DNA of 7,411 bases from an uncultured Clostridia bacterium. GTDB taxonomy: Bacteria; Bacillota_A; Clostridia; Christensenellales; CAG-138. The notes beneath the pieces are model-generated. The model saw nothing but the letters and a program-made list of their open reading frames with translations. It searched no databases and was not told the DNA's origin. Made by a program: the position numbers and the translations under genes. Where the stretch lies: contig CALFIV010000201.1 of assembly GCA_937877295.1 (NCBI GenBank), forward strand, positions 1 to 7,411, in the 5' to 3' direction. This document shows, one piece after another, positions 1-5,570 of this stretch (position 1 is the first letter of the stretch; every line of letters starts with the position of its first letter).

Positions 1-522
1 GGCTTTGCCCCGCGCTATTGCGGGCTCCCGGTGCACGGCTTTTCCGGCAAGTATTACGGCTCGGATGCTGCTGCGCTCGAGGCGGGCTACATGGAGCTGG
101 AGTATACCGAAGCGCCGGAGCAGGAGACGGTCAATGTCGCGGTGCGCCACGGGCGCGCGGTGTGCTGCATGTGGATGAAACCCTTTCACGTGACGGAGAC
201 TGTGAATGATAACGTCCGGCTGCTGCCGTTCGAGAAGGTTGCGGAGATTTTCCGGAAGAACATTTTTTTGAGCATCTTTCTGGATGAAAAAGCGGATGCA
301 ATGTATCTGCACATAAAGGACGTCAAGCTCAGCTATATGCGCGTCAAGCAAAAGGATTCCGACGCCTATTATCTGCTGCCGGTCTGGGACTTTTTAGGCT
401 ATGCAACGCCGACCGAACACGGGACGCTGAGCGAAGAGGAGAAGGCGGCATTTGATCAGATGACGCTTCTCACCATCAACGCAATCGACGGCACGGTGAT
501 CGACCGCACGTTCGGATACTGA
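1..522 (+). CDS. C-terminal part of a probable exported protein of unknown function (5' end outside window)
   Basis: The frame is open from base 1 to the TGA at 520-522, so the start lies upstream of the window and about 173 residues are visible. A GTG at 31 is in frame, but it has no convincing ribosome binding site and the reading frame continues before it, so I treat the gene as partial. The visible part is a mixed alpha/beta sequence with no membrane segment. It contains the stretch YYLLPVWDFLGY (encoded around 367-402) and ends LLTINAIDGTVIDRTFGY. Ends of this kind, where a beta strand with N-A-x-D-G precedes the terminus, occur in PepSY/YycI-like and DUF6034-like exported or lipoproteins of Clostridia. 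That family link is from memory of sequence style and is tentative. The signal peptide or lipobox that would decide localisation is not in the window. No U-tract terminator follows; the next DNA is a hairpin array. Confidence 0.75.
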   Translation, partial: GFAPRYCGLPVHGFSGKYYGSDAAALEAGYMELEYTEAPEQETVNVAVRHGRAVCCMWMKPFHVTETVNDNVRLLPFEKVAEIFRKNIFLSIFLDEKADAMYLHIKDVKLSYMRVKQKDSDAYYLLPVWDFLGYATPTEHGTLSEEEKAAFDQMTLLTINAIDGTVIDRTFGY

Positions 523-716
523 GCAAGAGCGTCGCCCTTGCAGCGATATCCATTCCTTTCGAAATGGGCGATATGCCCTAACGGGTACGTTATATCTTCG
601 ATACGATTTGCCCTGTGGGGCGTGAGGAATGGATCTCATAACGTATGACGAGTCTGCGAGGCATATATCGCGTTTGCCGCAGCAAACATATCGCGCGGCG
701 AGAGCCGTATATCACC
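523..716. repeat. Non-coding array of short hairpins linked by GATAT/ATATC motifs
   Basis: This stretch shows no credible gene but is dense in small inverted repeats. Seen directly: GCAAG/CTTGC (523-527/537-541); GGGC-GATAT-GCCC (566-578); GCCC-TGTG-GGGC (610-621); GTTTGC-CGCA-GCAAAC (672-687, perfect 6-bp stem); CGGC-GAGA-GCCG (696-707). An outer inverted repeat, ATCCATTCC (548-556) and GGAATGGAT (626-634), is perfect over 9 bp and 11/12 if extended to 545 and 637. The links between hairpins keep reusing GATAT, TATATC or ATATCG. This resembles degenerate REP/MITE-like palindromic intergenic repeats of gut Clostridia (recollection, not a search). Function is unknown. Confidence 0.6.
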
Positions 717-747
717 GTTTTCACACAAGAATGAATTACCTTATGGC

Positions 748-810
748 AAAAAAAGAAGGATTTTCCGGCGGAGAATCGGCCTGTCTCTTAACGGAAAAGG
801 CCTCTGCCGG
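748..810 (-). terminator. Possible Rho-independent terminator of the acetyltransferase gene
   Basis: Read on the minus strand, the arms 806-810 and 765-769 pair over 5 bp (CCGGC/GCCGG), followed by one mismatch and 3 more pairs (802-804 with 771-773). An alternative inner pairing of AGGCC (798-802) with GGCCT (778-782) is also possible. A run of seven T (minus strand, 748-754) follows, but about 10 nt beyond the stem, which is further than usual. It sits directly downstream of the acetyltransferase stop codon, so the position fits; the geometry is imperfect. Confidence 0.4.
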
Positions 811-819
811 GAGATCTTC

Positions 820-1266
820 TCACAGCTTCTTTTGCAGATAGTCCGGTGCGTACGAAGCATAGCCGTGCTTCGGATAGAACGCATAGGATTCAAACCATTG
901 TTCCTTCGGCGTGCCGAGATGGACTCTTGCAGCGGCGATGCCCTGCAGCCGCATTTCCGCTTCCGCCGTCTCCAATAGCGCAGATCCGATCCCGCGGCGC
1001 TTTTCGGACGCTTTGACATAGAGACGGTGCAAAAACGCTTCGTTTGTGCCCGGAATGCGCGAATAGCCTACGCAGCCGATCACACGGTCATGCCCGTCGA
1101 GCGCCAGCCAGAAGCGGTCGCCACGATCAAGATAGTTCGCCTGTATATCCAAAAGATCGGGATTGATGCGGGGGATTCGCCCCAGTGCGTCCTTTGCTTC
1201 CAGCACCATAAAGATCATATCGTCGCGATATGCGTCGTCGTAATCGATGATTCTCAAGCCTTCCAT
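820..1266 (-). CDS. GNAT-family N-acetyltransferase
   Basis: The product is 148 residues, the usual size of a single-domain GNAT enzyme, which transfers an acetyl group from acetyl-CoA to an amine; the substrate cannot be told from sequence. The acetyl-CoA binding motif A is visible as KRRGIGSA at residues 89-96, preceded by the beta4 strand FLHRLYV (78-84). The late FYPKHGY (130-136) is the common GNAT C-terminal pattern. No signal peptide or membrane segment is seen, so it is cytoplasmic. The ATG at 1264-1266 is preceded by GGAGGA (minus strand of 1273-1278) at 6 nt spacing, which fixes the start. The gene stands alone with its own promoter just upstream and a possible terminator downstream. 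Its neighbour on the right, the feo operon, ends in its own terminator, so the two are probably separate transcription units. Confidence 0.9.
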   Translation of the reverse strand: MEGLRIIDYDDAYRDDMIFMVLEAKDALGRIPRINPDLLDIQANYLDRGDRFWLALDGHDRVIGCVGYSRIPGTNEAFLHRLYVKASEKRRGIGSALLETAEAEMRLQGIAAARVHLGTPKEQWFESYAFYPKHGYASYAPDYLQKKL

Positions 1267-1287
1267 ACCGTTTCCTCCGATTATCCA

Positions 1288-1316
1288 ATTGTATCACCGC
1301 TCGGCTGCGGTGTAAA
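1288..1316 (-). promoter_or_regulatory. Sigma-A-type promoter of the acetyltransferase gene
   Basis: On the minus strand, a -35 TTTACA (1311-1316; 5/6 to TTGACA) is followed by exactly 17 nt and a -10 TACAAT (1288-1293; 5/6 to TATAAT). The -10 lies about 10 nt upstream of the GGAGGA ribosome binding site, so the leader would be very short. Confidence 0.65.
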
Positions 1317-1343
1317 GGTTCGCTTACGCGCTTCAGACAGAAC

Positions 1344-1372
1344 GAAAAAGGTCTCCTGCGGGAGACCTTTTC
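1344..1372 (-). terminator. Rho-independent terminator of the feo operon
   Basis: A perfect 11-bp stem is formed by AAAAGGTCTCC (1346-1356) and GGAGACCTTTT (1361-1371) around the 4-nt loop TGCG. On the minus strand the stem runs into five T (complement of A 1345-1349), about 25 nt after the stop of the HMA-domain gene at 1396. The hairpin also has T4 on the plus strand, so it could act weakly in both directions. Confidence 0.85.
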
Positions 1373-1395
1373 ATGGGAAGCGTGGGGGTGGTAGG

Positions 1396-1650
1396 TTATC
1401 TTCTGAAGAGGAGGTGACGTTTCTTTTCGTACGGTTCTGCAGCGTACGAAAGGACCGTATAGCCGGTGGGATGAATCGCTTCCCGCAAGTGTTCTTCGGG
1501 GATCGGCTCGTCGGAGAGGATCTCCGTTATGCCGCTCTTGTGGGAGGAGGTGACCTTATGAACACGGAACGTACGGCGGATTACATCGTTGATGTGTGAT
1601 TCGCACATATTGCATGCCATGCCGTCGATGTGAAGGGCCGTCTTGATCAT
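1396..1650 (-). CDS. Small heavy-metal-associated (HMA) domain protein, last gene of the feo operon
   Basis: The protein is 84 residues and essentially one HMA ferredoxin-like domain. The metal motif GMACNMC lies at residues 10-16, with Cys13 and Cys16 as the M-x-C-x-x-C pair, after the usual first strand KTALHIDG. The second half (EHLREAIHPTGYTVLSY) matches the last helix and strand of the fold, and a basic tail EKKRHLLFRR follows. HMA domains of this type bind soft metals such as Cu(I) in chaperones; what this one binds is not known. The frame is open upstream to 1719, but the ATG at 1648-1650 is preceded by a perfect AGGAGGTG and overlaps the previous gene's stop as ATGA, so I choose it. 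Translational coupling to the Cys-rich membrane protein and position behind FeoB imply a role in handling or sensing iron or a contaminating metal at the transporter (inference). Confidence 0.85.
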   Translation of the reverse strand: MIKTALHIDGMACNMCESHINDVIRRTFRVHKVTSSHKSGITEILSDEPIPEEHLREAIHPTGYTVLSYAAEPYEKKRHLLFRR

Positions 1651-1835
1651 TTGCTTTTCACCTCCTGAGCGGTCTTGCAAGCCGTGCATGCGCCGCAGCA
1701 GGCACAGTTGCCTCCACACGGAGATTTGCCCTTCTTACGGCTCTGAAGCGTCGCAAAGATGCTCAGAAAGATGACACCGCCGAGCGCGAGACAGACCAGA
1801 ATGTTGGTGATATTTGCAGCCAGCCATTCCTTCAT
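1647..1835 (-). CDS. FeoB-associated Cys-rich membrane protein
   Basis: The product is 62 residues, with an N-terminal membrane helix at about residues 9-30 (NILVCLALGGVIFLSIFATLQ), a basic RKKGK stop-transfer stretch, then a cysteine cluster at residues 40-53: Cys40, 44, 46, 47, 50 and 53. This layout, one helix followed by K/R then CGGNC, is the known FeoB-associated family of Firmicutes, whose members sit beside feoB and are thought to assist ferrous iron transport. The exact role is not established. The positive-inside rule places the cysteines in the cytoplasm. AAAGGAGTGAT (1841-1851) serves as the ribosome binding site for the ATG at 1833-1835. The gene follows feoB by 61 nt, across a terminator-like hairpin, and overlaps the next gene by 4 nt. 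Confidence 0.9.
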   Translation of the reverse strand: MKEWLAANITNILVCLALGGVIFLSIFATLQSRKKGKSPCGGNCACCGACTACKTAQEVKSK

Positions 1836-1855
1836 ACAGGATCACTCCTTTCCCG

Positions 1856-1889
1856 AAAAATTTCCGCCCCGCGACCGTTCAAGGGGCGG
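1856..1889 (-). terminator. Terminator-like hairpin between feoB and the small Cys-rich gene
   Basis: On the minus strand, a 7-bp GC stem CCGCCCC/GGGGCGG (1883-1889 with 1864-1870) with a 12-nt loop is followed by AAATTTTT (1856-1863). It lies between the feoB stop and the next ribosome binding site. It may cut transcription in part so that the two small genes are made at a lower level than feoB, or may protect the upstream mRNA from 3' decay. Confidence 0.6.
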
Positions 1890-1896
1890 CATTGGA

Positions 1897-4404
1897 TCAA
1901 ACACGAACGTTTTTCGTGAGCTTGGTTGCTTCTTTGTATTTCTTAATGAACAGCATGTAGATGAAGCCGATCAGCACAAGGAATGCCGCGATCAGGCCGA
2001 TCACGTTGATGTTGCCGGTGAAGATCGAACCGAACTGATAGATCATCAGCGCGATTGCATAGGCAAAAAGCGTTTGATAGGCGATCGCAAACCACGTCCA
2101 CTTCGCACTGTTCATCTCGCGCTTAATTGCGCCGATTGCCGCAAAGCACGGTGCGCACAGCAGGTTGAACACGAGGAACGAGAAGCCGGAAACGCCGGTG
2201 AATGCGCCTGCCAGAGCCTGATAGACCGTTCCTTCGCCGCCGCCGTAAAGAACGCCCATCGTGCCGACGATGTTTTCCTTCGCGACAAGACCGGTGACGG
2301 ACGCAACGACCGCGCGCCATTCACCCCAGCCGAGCGGTGCAAACAGCCATTCTACATAGTGGCCCGCGACGCCGAGCAGCGACATGCTGATTTCATCATC
2401 CTCCAGCATGCGGAACACACCGTCTGCAACGCCGAAGCGGGAGAGAAACCAGACCACGATCGTCGAGAGCAGGATGATCGTACCGGCCTTCTTGATGAAG
2501 GACCAGCCGCGCTCCCACATCGAGCGGAGCACATTGCCGAGGGTCGGCCAATGGTATGCTGGAAGTTCCATAACGAACGGAGCGGGCTCGCCTGCGAACA
2601 TGCGCGTCTTCTTCAGCATAATGCCGGAAACGATGATCGCCGCCATGCCGATGAAGTATGCCGAGACGGAGACCAACGGCGAACCGCCGAAGATTGCGCC
2701 TGCGATCATCGCGATGAACGGAACTTTCGCACCGCAGGGGATGAACGTAGTGGTCATAATCGTCATACGGCGGTCACGCTCGTTCTCGATCGTACGCGAA
2801 GCCATGATGCCCGGGATGCCGCAGCCGGTGCCGATCAGCACCGGGATAAAGGATTTGCCGGACATGCCGAACCGACGGAAGATACGGTCCAATACGAACG
2901 CGATACGCGCCATGTAGCCGCACGCCTCGAGGAATGCCAGCATGAGGAACAGAACGAGCATCTGCGGCACAAAGCCGAGGACTGCGCCGACGCCTGCGAC
3001 GATACCGTCCTGAATGAGTCCGTAGAGCCAATCGGCGACACGGGGCTCACCGTTTTCGTCACACAGCAGCTTGTCGATCAGCGCCGGAATACCGGGTACC
3101 CATACGCCGTAATCGGCGGGATCGGGCTCGTCAAAGCCATTTTCTTCCAAATAGCCGGTTGCGTCCTTGAAAGACATTGTGTTGACTTCTTCTTCAGCTG
3201 CATCTTCGGGAACTGCATCAAAGTAGACCTCGATGTCGGAAGGCTGCAGGGTCTCTTCGTCGATGACTGTGTACGTTACTTTTTCTTCGTCGGAGGTGAA
3301 CGCCTTGATCTCTGCGAGCGTTGCGTCCGCATCAAAGGCTTCGTTTTCGGTGTCGATCTCGATGCCGTAGGCGTCCATTGCGTTCATTGCCGCGGTGTAA
3401 TCATCAGCCGCTTCTTCCGCTGCGCCACTGCCGATGCCCAGAAGATGCCAGCCGTCGCCGAACAAACCGTCGTTTGCCCAGTCGGTTGCCGGTGCGCCGA
3501 CGCCGACCATCGCTACCCAGTAGACGATAAACATGACGAGCGCGAAGATCGGAAGACCGAGCCAGCGGTTGGTCACGATGCGGTCGATCTTGTCAGAGGT
3601 CGAAAGCTTGCCCGCGCCCTTCTTCTTGTAGCTCTGCTTGATGATCGTGCCGATGTAGATGTAGCGCTCGTTGGTGATGATGCTTTCCGCATCGTCGTCA
3701 AGCTCCTTCTCGGCCGCCTGAATGTCCTGTTCAATGTGCTTCAAGGTTTCCGCCGGGATCTTGAGCTGTTCGAGCACCTTGTCATCGCGTTCAAAGACCT
3801 TGATCGCGTACCAGCGCTGCTGCTCCTCGGGCAGTCCATGCACAACCGCTTCTTCGATGTGCGCGAGCGCATGCTCGACCGGACCGGAGAACGTGTGCTG
3901 CGGAACGGTCTTTTCGCCGCTTGCGGCCTTGGCTGCGGCTTCCGCCGCTTCCATAATGCCCGTGCCCTTCAATGCCGAGATCTCGACGATCTTGCAGCCG
4001 AGCTGTTCGGAAAGACGCTTGACGTCGATCTTGTCGCCGTTCTTCTTCACAAGGTCCATCATGTTGATCGCAACGACCACCGGAATACCGAGCTCGGTAA
4101 GCTGCGTGGTGAGGTAGAGGTTGCGCTCAAGGTTTGTGCCGTCGACAATGTTCAGGATCGCGTCGGGACGCTCGTTGATCAGGTAGTTTCTTGCAACAAC
4201 CTCCTCCATCGTGTACGGAGAAAGCGAGTAGATACCCGGAAGGTCGGTGATCGTCACGTCGTTGTGACCTTTCAGCTTGCCTTCCTTCTTTTCCACGGTG
4301 ACGCCCGGCCAGTTGCCGACGAACCGGTTCGAGCCGGTCAGCGCATTGAACAACGTCGTTTTACCGCTGTTCGGGTTGCCCGCGAGGGCAATGCGAATAT
4401 TCAT
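1897..4404 (-). CDS. feoB: Ferrous iron transporter FeoB with an acidic external-loop insert
   Basis: FeoB is the GTPase-coupled Fe(II) importer of the inner membrane. This 835-residue protein has an N-terminal G domain with G1 GNPNSGKT (9-16), G3 DLPG (54-57), G4 NMMD (114-117) and G5 SAL (143-145), then a helical GDI-type region (about 170-260). The membrane part starts at about 283 and carries the conserved Cys-containing stretches GTGCGIPG (525-532), FIPCGAKVPF (554-563) and LLCAPCFAAIGAIKRE (748-763), with helices continuing to about 820. Between the first helix and residue 435 there is a long insert: residues 330-431 contain 33 Asp/Glu against 3 Lys, in a loop expected to face outside. 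Family members are often about 650-780 residues, so the insert explains the extra length. The ATG is preceded by GGGAGG, and a palindrome resembling the upstream iron operators lies just before that site. Two feoA-type genes precede it and two small accessory genes follow. Confidence 0.97.
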   Translation of the reverse strand: MNIRIALAGNPNSGKTTLFNALTGSNRFVGNWPGVTVEKKEGKLKGHNDVTITDLPGIYSLSPYTMEEVVARNYLINERPDAILNIVDGTNLERNLYLTTQLTELGIPVVVAINMMDLVKKNGDKIDVKRLSEQLGCKIVEISALKGTGIMEAAEAAAKAASGEKTVPQHTFSGPVEHALAHIEEAVVHGLPEEQQRWYAIKVFERDDKVLEQLKIPAETLKHIEQDIQAAEKELDDDAESIITNERYIYIGTIIKQSYKKKGAGKLSTSDKIDRIVTNRWLGLPIFALVMFIVYWVAMVGVGAPATDWANDGLFGDGWHLLGIGSGAAEEAADDYTAAMNAMDAYGIEIDTENEAFDADATLAEIKAFTSDEEKVTYTVIDEETLQPSDIEVYFDAVPEDAAEEEVNTMSFKDATGYLEENGFDEPDPADYGVWVPGIPALIDKLLCDENGEPRVADWLYGLIQDGIVAGVGAVLGFVPQMLVLFLMLAFLEACGYMARIAFVLDRIFRRFGMSGKSFIPVLIGTGCGIPGIMASRTIENERDRRMTIMTTTFIPCGAKVPFIAMIAGAIFGGSPLVSVSAYFIGMAAIIVSGIMLKKTRMFAGEPAPFVMELPAYHWPTLGNVLRSMWERGWSFIKKAGTIILLSTIVVWFLSRFGVADGVFRMLEDDEISMSLLGVAGHYVEWLFAPLGWGEWRAVVASVTGLVAKENIVGTMGVLYGGGEGTVYQALAGAFTGVSGFSFLVFNLLCAPCFAAIGAIKREMNSAKWTWFAIAYQTLFAYAIALMIYQFGSIFTGNINVIGLIAAFLVLIGFIYMLFIKKYKEATKLTKNVRV

Positions 4405-4420
4405 AGTTTCCTCCCTCTAT

Positions 4421-4438
4421 GGTTAGTTTCAGCTAACC
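4421..4438. promoter_or_regulatory. Operator-like palindrome immediately upstream of feoB
   Basis: GGTTAG and CTAACC form perfect 6-bp arms around TTTCAG. Aligned with the two palindromes upstream of the operon, it fits TTAGC-N4-GCTAA with a single mismatch. It lies just before the feoB ribosome binding site and after the U-tract hairpin that follows the second feoA gene. I see no clear promoter here, so it may act on elongating polymerase, serve a weak internal promoter, or form a 6-bp RNA hairpin beside the ribosome binding site. Confidence 0.6.
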
Positions 4439-4447
4439 GTTGCTTTG

Positions 4448-4469
4448 AAAAAAATTGAGGCATTGCCTC
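4448..4469 (-). terminator. Short intra-operon hairpin with U7 after the second feoA gene
   Basis: On the minus strand, GAGGC-AAT-GCCTC (4465-4469 with 4457-4461) is followed two bases later by seven T (complement of A 4448-4454). It begins 8 nt after the stop codon. The stem is only 5 bp with a 3-nt loop, so it is probably a leaky terminator separating feoA from feoB expression rather than a full stop. Confidence 0.55.
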
Positions 4470-4476
4470 TGAAAAC

Positions 4477-4701
4477 TTATTCTTCGATTTCAATCATTTC
4501 CGCGTCGGCTTTGCGAACGGACAGCTCGTAGCCGCGGACCGTGACTTCCATGGGATCGCCCAGCGGCGCAACCTTGCGGACATAGATTTCCACGCCCTTG
4601 GTGATGCCCATGTCCATGATGCGGCGCTTGACCGCGCCTTCACCCGTGAGCTTCTTGACCTTGACGGTCTCTCCGATCTTAACTTCTCTGAGTGTTCTCA
4701 T
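4477..4701 (-). CDS. feoA: FeoA-domain protein (second of two)
   Basis: The product is 74 residues with the small SH3-like fold of FeoA, a cytoplasmic partner needed for FeoB activity in several bacteria. The family signature is clear: LREVKIGETVKVKKLTGEGAVKRRIMDMGITKGVEIYVRKVAPLGDPMEVTVRGYELSVRKADAEMIEI, with R-R-I-M-D-M-G at residues 26-32 and the closing R-x-x-A/E-x-I pattern. This is the more canonical of the two FeoA proteins. The ATG at 4699-4701 is preceded by TAGGAGG, and the gene starts 10 nt after the stop of the first feoA-type gene. A U-tract hairpin follows before feoB. Confidence 0.93.
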   Translation of the reverse strand: MRTLREVKIGETVKVKKLTGEGAVKRRIMDMGITKGVEIYVRKVAPLGDPMEVTVRGYELSVRKADAEMIEIEE

Positions 4702-4711
4702 CGTTTTCCTC

Positions 4712-4924
4712 CTAAATCATGATTTTTTGAGCCATCCGTTCATCGATGGCCACCCGTGTTTCCTTCACATTGACGATCACGTTTCCGCCCATGCGTGAGA
4801 TGATTTGCACCGTCCCGCCCACGACAAAACCGAGATTGTTCAGATGATGACGGATCTCCTCCGATCCGCCGATGCTGCGGATCACATTGACCGCTCCGTC
4901 ATCTGCAAAAATCAACGGCATCAT
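4712..4924 (-). CDS. FeoA-domain protein (first of two, first gene of the feo operon)
   Basis: The product is 70 residues, also of the FeoA SH3-like type but diverged from the second: GGSEEIRHHLNNLGFVVGGTVQIISRMGGNVIVNVKETRVAIDERMAQKIMI. Here the canonical R-R-x-x-x-M-G is replaced by RHHLNNLG (residues 25-32). Tandem FeoA proteins of two subtypes are common before feoB in Clostridia (established pattern); the division of labour is unknown. The start is one of two adjacent ATG codons (4919-4924). AAGGAG lies about 7 nt before the first, so I choose 4924. This is the promoter-proximal gene, and its 5' leader contains both operators. Confidence 0.92.
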   Translation of the reverse strand: MMPLIFADDGAVNVIRSIGGSEEIRHHLNNLGFVVGGTVQIISRMGGNVIVNVKETRVAIDERMAQKIMI

Positions 4925-4948
4925 GGTTCGTCTCCTTCCTGTTGCATA

Positions 4949-4968
4949 CGATTAGCAATTGCTAATCG
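4949..4968. promoter_or_regulatory. Perfect 20-bp palindrome, predicted DtxR-family operator in the feo leader
   Basis: CGATTAGCAATTGCTAATCG is perfectly self-complementary and has the half-site TTAGC seen in the neighbouring operator. It lies in the transcribed leader, about 25 nt upstream of the feoA start. Iron boxes of the DtxR/IdeR family are also built on TTAG...CTAA half-sites (established). Centre-to-centre distance to the other site is 34 bp, close to three helical turns. Confidence 0.75.
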
Positions 4969-4983
4969 CACGCGCAAACATTT

Positions 4984-5001
4984 GATTAGCTAACGCTAAC
5001 C
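4984..5001. promoter_or_regulatory. Predicted DtxR-family operator at the feo transcription start
   Basis: GATTAGCTAACGCTAACC has the form TTAGC-TAAC-GCTAA with near-perfect arms. It begins 9 nt downstream of the feo -10 element, so it should cover the start of transcription, where a bound repressor would block initiation. It lies about 95 bp from the dtxR -10, so it probably does not control the repressor gene directly. Confidence 0.75.
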
Positions 5002-5010
5002 ATCGTGGAC

Positions 5011-5039
5011 ATTATAAAACGTGCCGTATGAAGTGTCAA
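5011..5039 (-). promoter_or_regulatory. Perfect-consensus sigma-A promoter of the feo operon
   Basis: On the minus strand, TTGACA (5034-5039) and TATAAT (5011-5016) are separated by exactly 17 nt. Both hexamers match the consensus at every base, which predicts strong default transcription held in check by a repressor at the adjacent palindromes. The leader to the feoA start is about 80 nt. Confidence 0.9.
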
Positions 5040-5072
5040 GTGAAATTATCGACTTTTTTTGCAGCGATTGAC

Positions 5073-5101
5073 TTGCTTTTTTGTGGGCGGTTCGGTATAA
5101 T
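5073..5101 (+). promoter_or_regulatory. Promoter of the DtxR-family regulator gene
   Basis: A perfect -10 TATAAT (5096-5101) has TTGCTT (5073-5078; 3/6) at 17 nt upstream. A better hexamer, TTGACT (5068-5073), lies 22 nt from the -10, which is too far for normal spacing. The promoter is therefore likely weaker than the divergent feo promoter. The leader to the start codon is only about 20 nt. Confidence 0.6.
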
Positions 5102-5129
5102 CATATAAAATCAAGGAGGAGGGTTGCTG

Positions 5130-5510
5130 ATGGCTTTGATGGAATCCGGAGAGATGTATCTGGAAACGATCCTGGTGCTCTCGCAAAAAAAGAATACGGT
5201 GCGTTCGATTGACGTAGCGGAGGAGATGGCGTTCTCCAAGCCGTCGGTGAGCCGAGCAGTCGGACTGCTGAAGGAAGGCGGCTATATCGAGGTGGACAGC
5301 CGCGGGTATATCACGTTGACGGAGAGCGGCAGGGAAGTTGCGGAGCGCATCTATGAGCGGCACCGCGTGCTCTCGAAGCTTTTCATGGATCTCGGCGTGG
5401 ACGAAGCGACCGCCACGGAGGACGCCTGCCGCATCGAGCATGTCATCAGCGATACATCCTTTCAGGCGATCAAGACGCATCTCAATGAGCATCCGTATCC
5501 GGAAAACTGA
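5130..5510 (+). CDS. DtxR/MntR-family metal-dependent transcriptional repressor, iron-type metal site
   Basis: The product is 126 residues, cytoplasmic, with an N-terminal winged helix (about residues 5-65; SIDVAEEMAFSKPSVSRAVGLLKEGGYIEV) and the metal-binding dimerisation domain (about 66-126). By hand alignment to diphtheria DtxR, the primary metal-site residues are Met9, Cys100, Glu103 and His104 (in DACRIEHVISD), corresponding to DtxR Met10, Cys102, Glu105 and His106. MntR has Asp and Glu in place of the Met and Cys. His78 is kept, but the ancillary-site Glu83 and His98 of DtxR appear as Ser82 and Thr96. The C-terminal SH3-like domain of DtxR is absent, as in MntR. A TTG at 5124 is in frame, but AGGAGGAGGG (5113-5122) is better spaced for the ATG at 5130. 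Divergence from the feo operon and the palindromes between them make it the likely feo repressor; iron specificity is inferred. Confidence 0.92.
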   Translation: MALMESGEMYLETILVLSQKKNTVRSIDVAEEMAFSKPSVSRAVGLLKEGGYIEVDSRGYITLTESGREVAERIYERHRVLSKLFMDLGVDEATATEDACRIEHVISDTSFQAIKTHLNEHPYPEN

Positions 5511-5521
5511 ATCACGTGATC

Positions 5522-5555
5522 AAGATCCTGCGCAACTTGCGCGGGATCTTTTTTT
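5522..5555 (+). terminator. Strong Rho-independent terminator of the regulator gene
   Basis: A 13-bp stem pairs 5522-5534 with 5538-5550 (one G-U), with loop ACT, and runs into seven T (5549-5555). It begins 11 nt after the regulator stop codon and insulates it from the next gene. Confidence 0.93.
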
Positions 5556-5570
5556 AAAATCCGGTAATAT

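Noticed and set aside
523..716. CRISPR array
   Set aside because: The units differ in length and sequence, spacers are not uniform, and no cas gene is present; these are hairpins, not direct repeats.
629..841. A 70-codon plus-strand frame in the spacer before the acetyltransferase gene
   Set aside because: It has no ribosome binding site, runs through the hairpin array and the terminator-like region, overlaps the acetyltransferase end, and encodes no recognisable sequence.
1651..1719. Upstream extension of the HMA-domain protein by 23 residues
   Set aside because: The extension overlaps the coding sequence of the Cys-rich gene, while the ATG at 1650 has a perfect AGGAGGTG and a coupled ATGA overlap.
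1759..4458. An 899-codon plus-strand open frame lying antisense to feoB
   Set aside because: It mirrors feoB almost end to end, gives a Cys/His/Arg/Asp-rich low-sense protein with no domains, and is explained by GC-biased codon use of feoB on the other strand.
5068..5073. TTGACT as the -35 of the regulator promoter
   Set aside because: It is 22 nt from the TATAAT at 5096, beyond normal sigma-A spacing; the weaker TTGCTT at 17 nt is more likely.
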